From NCBI RefSeq assembly GCF_029633865.1, contig NC_079219.1:14970310-15034309 (forward strand): a stretch of 64,000 nt of DNA, written 5' to 3'. Under the pieces are notes generated by a model. The model was not told the origin of the DNA. It did not search any database and was given only the letters and a program-made list of their open reading frames with translations. Shown here piece by piece: positions 59,641 through 64,000 of this stretch (position 1 is its first letter; each line of letters begins with the position of its first letter). This stretch comes from Lampris incognitus (Eukaryota > Chordata > Actinopteri > Lampriformes > Lampridae). A program made the position numbers and the translations under genes.

Positions 59641-60671
59641 TAAATAAGTTCTACTTACATCATAGGCACACTGTTCGGACTTTTCGCTGTGTGAGGTCTA
59701 TTCTGTGTAGTACGCAGTAGTACGCATGTCCATAATAATGCGTAGGCACACCTGACAGATTTTTGAACATACCGTATATCGTATACACATTGCTTGGGAT
59801 CTTTGATATGATAGTGGTGAGATAAAGAGGCGTCCGTGCATGCGAGCCTTAAACTGTTGTGGTCCCAAAGCTGCTGCATTACCTGCATATATGGTAGTTT
59901 TGCCTCTGATCTTAAGGCTGGTAGGGTTTTCCTCTAAATATATCGCAGTAAAATAAATTGTCATCACGTGTATTTGCACCATAGCCAGTGTCAGTAGCTG
60001 TGTATGAGTCTCCACTCTGAAACTTTTAAAGTTGCTTTTGCACAACAGTCTCCCATGAGGCAATAATTACATTTCAGGGAACTTTGTTGGAACTTTTGTC
60101 AAAGTCCAGACATTTTCCTCAATGAAAGTCGGAAAATATATTGCAGTTACAGTCACCAGATGGAAAAAAGTTTCCTTTTTCCAGCACTGAGTGCATCTTG
60201 CCCATAGATGGGATGGTGACATATTGAAATGATTAGATCGCCTGGGGCAGTCTACATAGCTATTAAATGTTAACATGAAAAACTAGGGCAAGACCACACA
60301 TCAGTATGCAATATCACTGAGATATAATCTGTTTTTTTCTCTAGCTATTAAAGGCTGACATTTCAAACTGCTTGTCTGGGTTTTCCCCGCATCCAGATGG
60401 GTTTCATTCATAGTAGTACTTTAAACTGTGGATTAGAAAGTGTAACGTTGCCTTCGGAAAATCATTCGTACAGCATCAAAATCAGCTTGGTGGGTGTCAC
60501 AGACTAGTGAATGGGCTGTTCACCTCTGAATATGTAGGACTGCAGCAAATGCTCTCTAATACAAATGAGGACAAAATTAAGGTCTGTGGTAGGGAGAAGT
60601 AAGTGTAATTGAAAGTTGTATGAGAGCTTAATGTGGGTGAACAACACATTTTGGTGGAGCAGCATGTACAT
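59641..60671. other. No feature recognised
   Basis: Short ORFs here lack recognisable domains; no repeat ends found. Confidence 0.4.
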
Positions 60672-61000
60672 GTGGGTCAAGTGGCCCAGTGGTTAGCACT
60701 GTTGCCTCACAGCAAGAAGGTCCTGGGTTCGAACCCCAGGCCATACCAGGTCCTTTCTGTGTGGAGTTTGCATGTTCTCCCCGTATCGGTGTGGGTTTCC
60801 TCTGGGTGCTCCAGTTTCCTCCCAACATCAAAAAGATATGCATGTTAGGGTTAATATTCCTGTCTGTGCCCCTGACCAAGGCAATGGAAAGAAGAACTGG
60901 AGCTGTTCCCCAGGTGCTGCAGCTGCCGACTGCCCCTATAGTATGGGATGGGATAAATGCAGAGAACAAATTTCATTGAAGGAACACAATGTCAAATAAA
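60672..61000 (+). mobile_element. tRNA-headed SINE (subfamily A)
   Basis: GTGGCCCAGTGGTTAGCACT, B box GGGTTCGAACCCC, TTTGCATGTTCTCCCCGTAT, ending GATGGGATAAATGCAGAGAA and a LINE-like AATAAAGTGGC. Sister copy of 42672-42990. Confidence 0.92.
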
Positions 61001-61004
61001 GTGG

Positions 61005-61310
61005 CTTTCAAGTTTACCTGTACAGCCCAAAATCAAAAAGTAGTCCCGAAGGGCTTTACAATCAGTGCAATATATGACACCCTTTATCCTTAGACCCTTG
61101 ACTTGAATGAGGGAAAACGGCAAAAAATAAATAAATAAAACCTAAGGAAAGAAAAGGGAGAAACCTCAGGAAGACAACAGAGGAGTGATCCCTCTTCCAG
61201 GACAGACAGACATGCATTAGGTGTCGAATGCACAGAGTAGACAATATTAACAGAATTATAAAGTACAGTCTGAGATCACATACAGAGTGAGGTAATGTAA
61301 CATACATCTA
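61005..61310 (-). mobile_element. L2-related LINE 3' UTR
   Basis: Plus-strand blocks GTACAGCCCAAAATC, CCTTAGACCCTTGACTTGAA and AAACCTCAGGAAGACAACAG parallel the L2 3' UTR at 57410-57590 but belong to a diverged subfamily. Confidence 0.75.
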
Positions 61311-62118
61311 TCCTATATAAAATATAACTTATATGTCATATGTTGTTATATGTTATATAGGTCATAATCTATTAATAAGGCCCTACATGGCCTCTCATGT
61401 CCCGCTCGTTAATCTCTGGTTTCTCTCACTTTGCAGTGACAGAGATTAAGGTTAGCTATACTCTGCATGTAGTATCAGAGTTCAGGTTGTCTTACTGCTG
61501 TTGGCAAAGGATATCAATACGGAAAGGCTTCAGCCATTTGACATGGACTGGGATAACGTTTACTGTGCTGCAGGGAACAGCTTGAGTCACTGTGAGGTCC
61601 AGATGGTGGCATGAGATTAGACAGTTGACCTGAGGATGGCTTGGCTGAAAAAAAGTCATGATGCCTCTGCCTATCACTGCAAAAAAATAACTAGCTAGTC
61701 ATGTTATTTCATCCATGGCTCAGATGTAGCAAGCTTATTTTGGGATACATCAAGTCAACTGATCTTAGTGCACTGGGTAGAACGTTTTGCTGGTTTCAGG
61801 AAATCTAAATTCTTGCTTTATTTTCAGAATAAATCCTCAATTAAATCGTTTTTGCTGTCATAAAACAGGTGACAAATAACCCTAATAGACTGTCATGATG
61901 ACAATTTTGCGGAAATTATCCATGCTTAAACTATAACACTGACAAAAAGTCTGTTGCCCCACATTTTGCAGTGTTTATTTCCTGGCAGATCACCTACAGA
62001 GGCCAGTGCAGTCTCTGTGGGCATGCAGCCTGGGGTCAAATTAAAACAGTAGGAGGGCCAGCAGGCTGCGTGGGAGCCAGGTTAAGGTTAGGGCTTAGTG
62101 ACAGATCAGTGTTAGGGG
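61311..62118. other. No feature recognised
   Basis: Region upstream of the candidate TATA promoter; no repeat or exon supported. Confidence 0.4.
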
Positions 62119-62130
62119 ATATATAAACCA
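62119..62130 (+). promoter_or_regulatory. Candidate TATA box
   Basis: GATATATAAACC lies about 30 bp upstream of a plausible start (62145-62160) and 270 bp upstream of a good ATG followed by a splice donor. Confidence 0.45.
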
Positions 62131-62397
62131 GCTCAGCCATATAACCCGTCAGACACTGCATCGTGGACTGCTTGCCTGATGCCATACCACTGAGGGACTT
62201 ACACTGCACAGGAATTCACATCGGAGGCCAAATAATCTTGGAGCAGTTAGCATAATAACTTTTTAAGAAGAATAAGAGAGTGGATATAAGGATACTAGGT
62301 TTAACACGAGACGCCCATTTGTTGTCCTGGGCATAGCTCTTGTGTCGCTGCTGCGTTTGACTGAGTGTATATCGTGGTCTGCTCTGCACCAACAGCC

Positions 62398-62448
62398 ATG
62401 GTTTTCGAGGATAATGAATACGACTCCGTGTTTGAGCCTCAGATCACT
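62398..62448 (+). CDS. Candidate first coding exon of an unidentified gene
   Basis: ATG in a good context (CAGCCATGG) encodes MVFEDNEYDSVFEPQIT and ends at a consensus donor ACT|GTGAGT in phase 0; beyond the donor the frame stops within 7 codons. With the TATA box upstream this looks like exon 1 of a regulated gene extending right, beyond or within the last 1.5 kb. I do not recognise the peptide. Confidence 0.45.
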
Positions 62449-62480
62449 GTGAGTATCTCATCATGAAGAGTTGAACTTGG

Positions 62481-62754
62481 CTATAGCCCTAACTGTTTTG
62501 TAGTTAATGTCCAACTGAACACACATAGGTGTGTAAAGAAGACATTGGGTTTATTGCAGTGCTGCCAGCACAAGGTACATGGTACTCCCACATTCTTTTC
62601 AAACCCAGCACAGAAAACCCTGAAATGCTTGTCCATGACTTTGTCGGTGAGGGTCTCCTTGTTGATTTCCCCGGGGAAGTGAGGGATGCTGCTGGATAGC
62701 GACGTCTTTTCCCAGCCTCTCTGTCTCATCGGAACGTACAGAGTGGAGAACAGC
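62481..62754 (-). CDS. Unassigned exon-like ORF
   Basis: The minus strand has a plausible acceptor (ACCTTTTAG|GCTG at 62755) followed by an open frame of 90 codons to a stop at 62481. It reads LFSTLYVPMRQRGWEKTSLS and later PHFPGEINKETLTDKVMDKH, with four cysteines near VPCTLCWQHC. It has normal protein composition and an AATAAA near 62547. It could be a terminal exon or a chance frame; no family recognised. Confidence 0.35.
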
Positions 62755-62759
62755 CTAAA

Positions 62760-63290
62760 AGGTGGTGTGTTGTCCTACCCTGCCTGCCCACGTGGGATCC
62801 CAGTGGTGTCGGCCGGGTCGGTTGACTGTGTAACATTGTGTTAACAAAAGGGCGAGCCACGGTTCAGTGCAGTACAAGTCAGGGAATTCAGTAAGGGGAG
62901 TTTTCCTTGATGTTTTCAATTGGGAACATAAGGGAAGTTCTCGATCGTATGCTCGTATGCTGTCTTGGCAAGGTAAAGATCATTTACTCAAAACACCAGA
63001 AACTTGCTTTTGACGTGACAACATTTTCACCTCCAAAAACTTGAAAAAAGTACAAAATGATTTGCCTTTTCTTTCTATTTGAAATGGTCAAATACAAAGT
63101 GAAGTTGGTTCAGTCTTCGTCCAGGTTCTCCATAAAAAATGATTAAAATCACAAATGGAATGTCAGACACAAAGGACTTCAGAGCAGTGAAAAGTGCCAC
63201 AGATAGCATTTTACATGAAACATGTTTAATCATTGTTTTAGAAAAGGGCTATTTAGCTAGTTAATGTTATTATTATCATTATTATTATTA
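62760..63290. other. No feature recognised
   Basis: No coding frame or repeat end that I can support. Confidence 0.4.
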
Positions 63291-63292
63291 TG

Positions 63293-63510
63293 CAGCACGG
63301 TGGTGCAGTGGTTAGCACTGTTGCCTCACAGCAAGAAGGTCCTGGGTTCGAGCCCCGGGGTGGTCCAACCTTGGGGGTCATCCCGGGTCGTCCTCTGTGT
63401 GGAGCTTGCATGTTCTCCCCGTGTCTACGTGAGTTTCCTCCGGGGGCTCCGGTTTCCTCCCACAGTCCAAAGGCATGTAGGTCAGGTGAATCGGCCATAC
63501 TAGATTGTCC

Positions 63511-63598
<88 letters not shown>

Positions 63599-63705
63599 TG
63601 GTCTGGTGGCCTGTCCAGGGTGTCTCCCCGCCTGCCGCCCAGTGACTGCTGGGATAGGCTCCAGCACTCCCACGACCCTGAGTAAGGATAAGTGGTTAAG
63701 ATAAT
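63293..63705 (+). mobile_element. tRNA-headed SINE, best full-length copy (subfamily B)
   Basis: GCAGCACGGTGGTGCAGTGG with A box, B box GGGTTCGAGCCCC, TGTTCTCCCCGTGTCTACGT, GTCAGGTGAATCGGCCATAC, an internal (TG)n at 63517-63597, GGCCTGTCCAGGGTGTCTCC, and AGGATAAGTGGTTAAGATAA then a (TGAA)n tail. Reference copy for the truncated members in this window. Confidence 0.93.
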
Positions 63706-63755
63706 GAATGAATGAATGAATGAATGGTTATTATTATTATTATTATTATTATTAT
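63706..63755. repeat. (TGAA)n and (TTA)n microsatellites
   Basis: The (TGAA)n tail of the SINE, then a TTA tract. Confidence 0.93.
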
Positions 63756-64000
63756 ACTGCTCCAGCCAATTAGAATCAAATATTTTCAAAGATTATATTA
63801 TAAATACGCTATTCATATGACAGTTATTTTTTGGAAATAATATCACATGAAACTAATGCTGTGTATACACTGCTGTCCCCAAAGCACACGGGTAGAAGAT
63901 CAAATGTGGGTCAGATGCGGGTCACATACTCAAGAATTGAACATGTGATTGTGTGAATCCACTTAGTGAGGTTTTAGTTTCTGTTGAACTCTGCCCCCTA
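63756..64000. other. Right edge, no feature recognised
   Basis: Nothing that I can support. Confidence 0.4.

Overview
The window is nuclear DNA of a ray-finned (teleost) fish. The evidence is two vertebrate genes split into exons with correct splice phases, very dense dinucleotide microsatellites, and a teleost-type transposon load: Tc1, hAT and TTAA-flanked MITEs, L1/Tx1, L2, RTE and R2/NeSL-like LINEs, tRNA- and 5S-headed SINEs, and an endogenous retrovirus env. Nothing bacterial, viral-episomal or CRISPR-like is present. All gene identities come from reading translations against known families; no database search was possible.

1-4.2 kb is repeat-filled: a decayed retroviral env split by a Tc1-type transposon, a tRNA-headed SINE with a perfect 17-bp target-site duplication, and an L1 ORF1 fragment. 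4.7-17.0 kb (minus strand) holds the N-terminal exons of zfat, a zinc-finger/AT-hook transcription regulator. Nine exons join in frame from the start codon to the second linked zinc finger; a tenth, 68-nt exon does not fit the frame. The rest of zfat lies left of base 1, or was not recognised. The introns carry an RTE tail, two SINEs, a 5S-rRNA-derived SINE, a hAT MITE and long dinucleotide tracts close to splice sites.

17.3-21 kb is intergenic: a TTAA-flanked MITE and a nearly full-length Tc1-type element. 21.46-23.79 kb (minus strand) is a complete ptp4a3 (PRL-3) coding region in five exons, 173 codons, with the catalytic Cys104/Arg110 and a C-terminal CAAX box. Dinucleotide tracts lie next to several of its exons.

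27.2-28.7 kb contains a GC-rich segment with NRF1-like and YY1-like motifs and two phase-compatible exon candidates on the plus strand; I could not name this gene. 32-64 kb is mainly interspersed repeats: L2 LINEs (the best from 57.4 to 59.6 kb, with a mutated RT active site), an L1 tail (37.2-38.8 kb), an R2/NeSL-like LINE (43.2-44.8 kb) facing an L1/Tx1 LINE (44.8-47.3 kb) that carries a hAT MITE, another LINE (47.7-49.5 kb), and many copies of one SINE family. The most unusual locus is 52.3-55.4 kb, a composite repeat in which a 373-bp LTR-like element with an internal tRNA-like segment is inserted. A nearby inverted paralogue preserves the empty site. Near the right end (62.1-62.8 kb) are a TATA-box candidate first exon (+) and an unassigned exon-like ORF (-).
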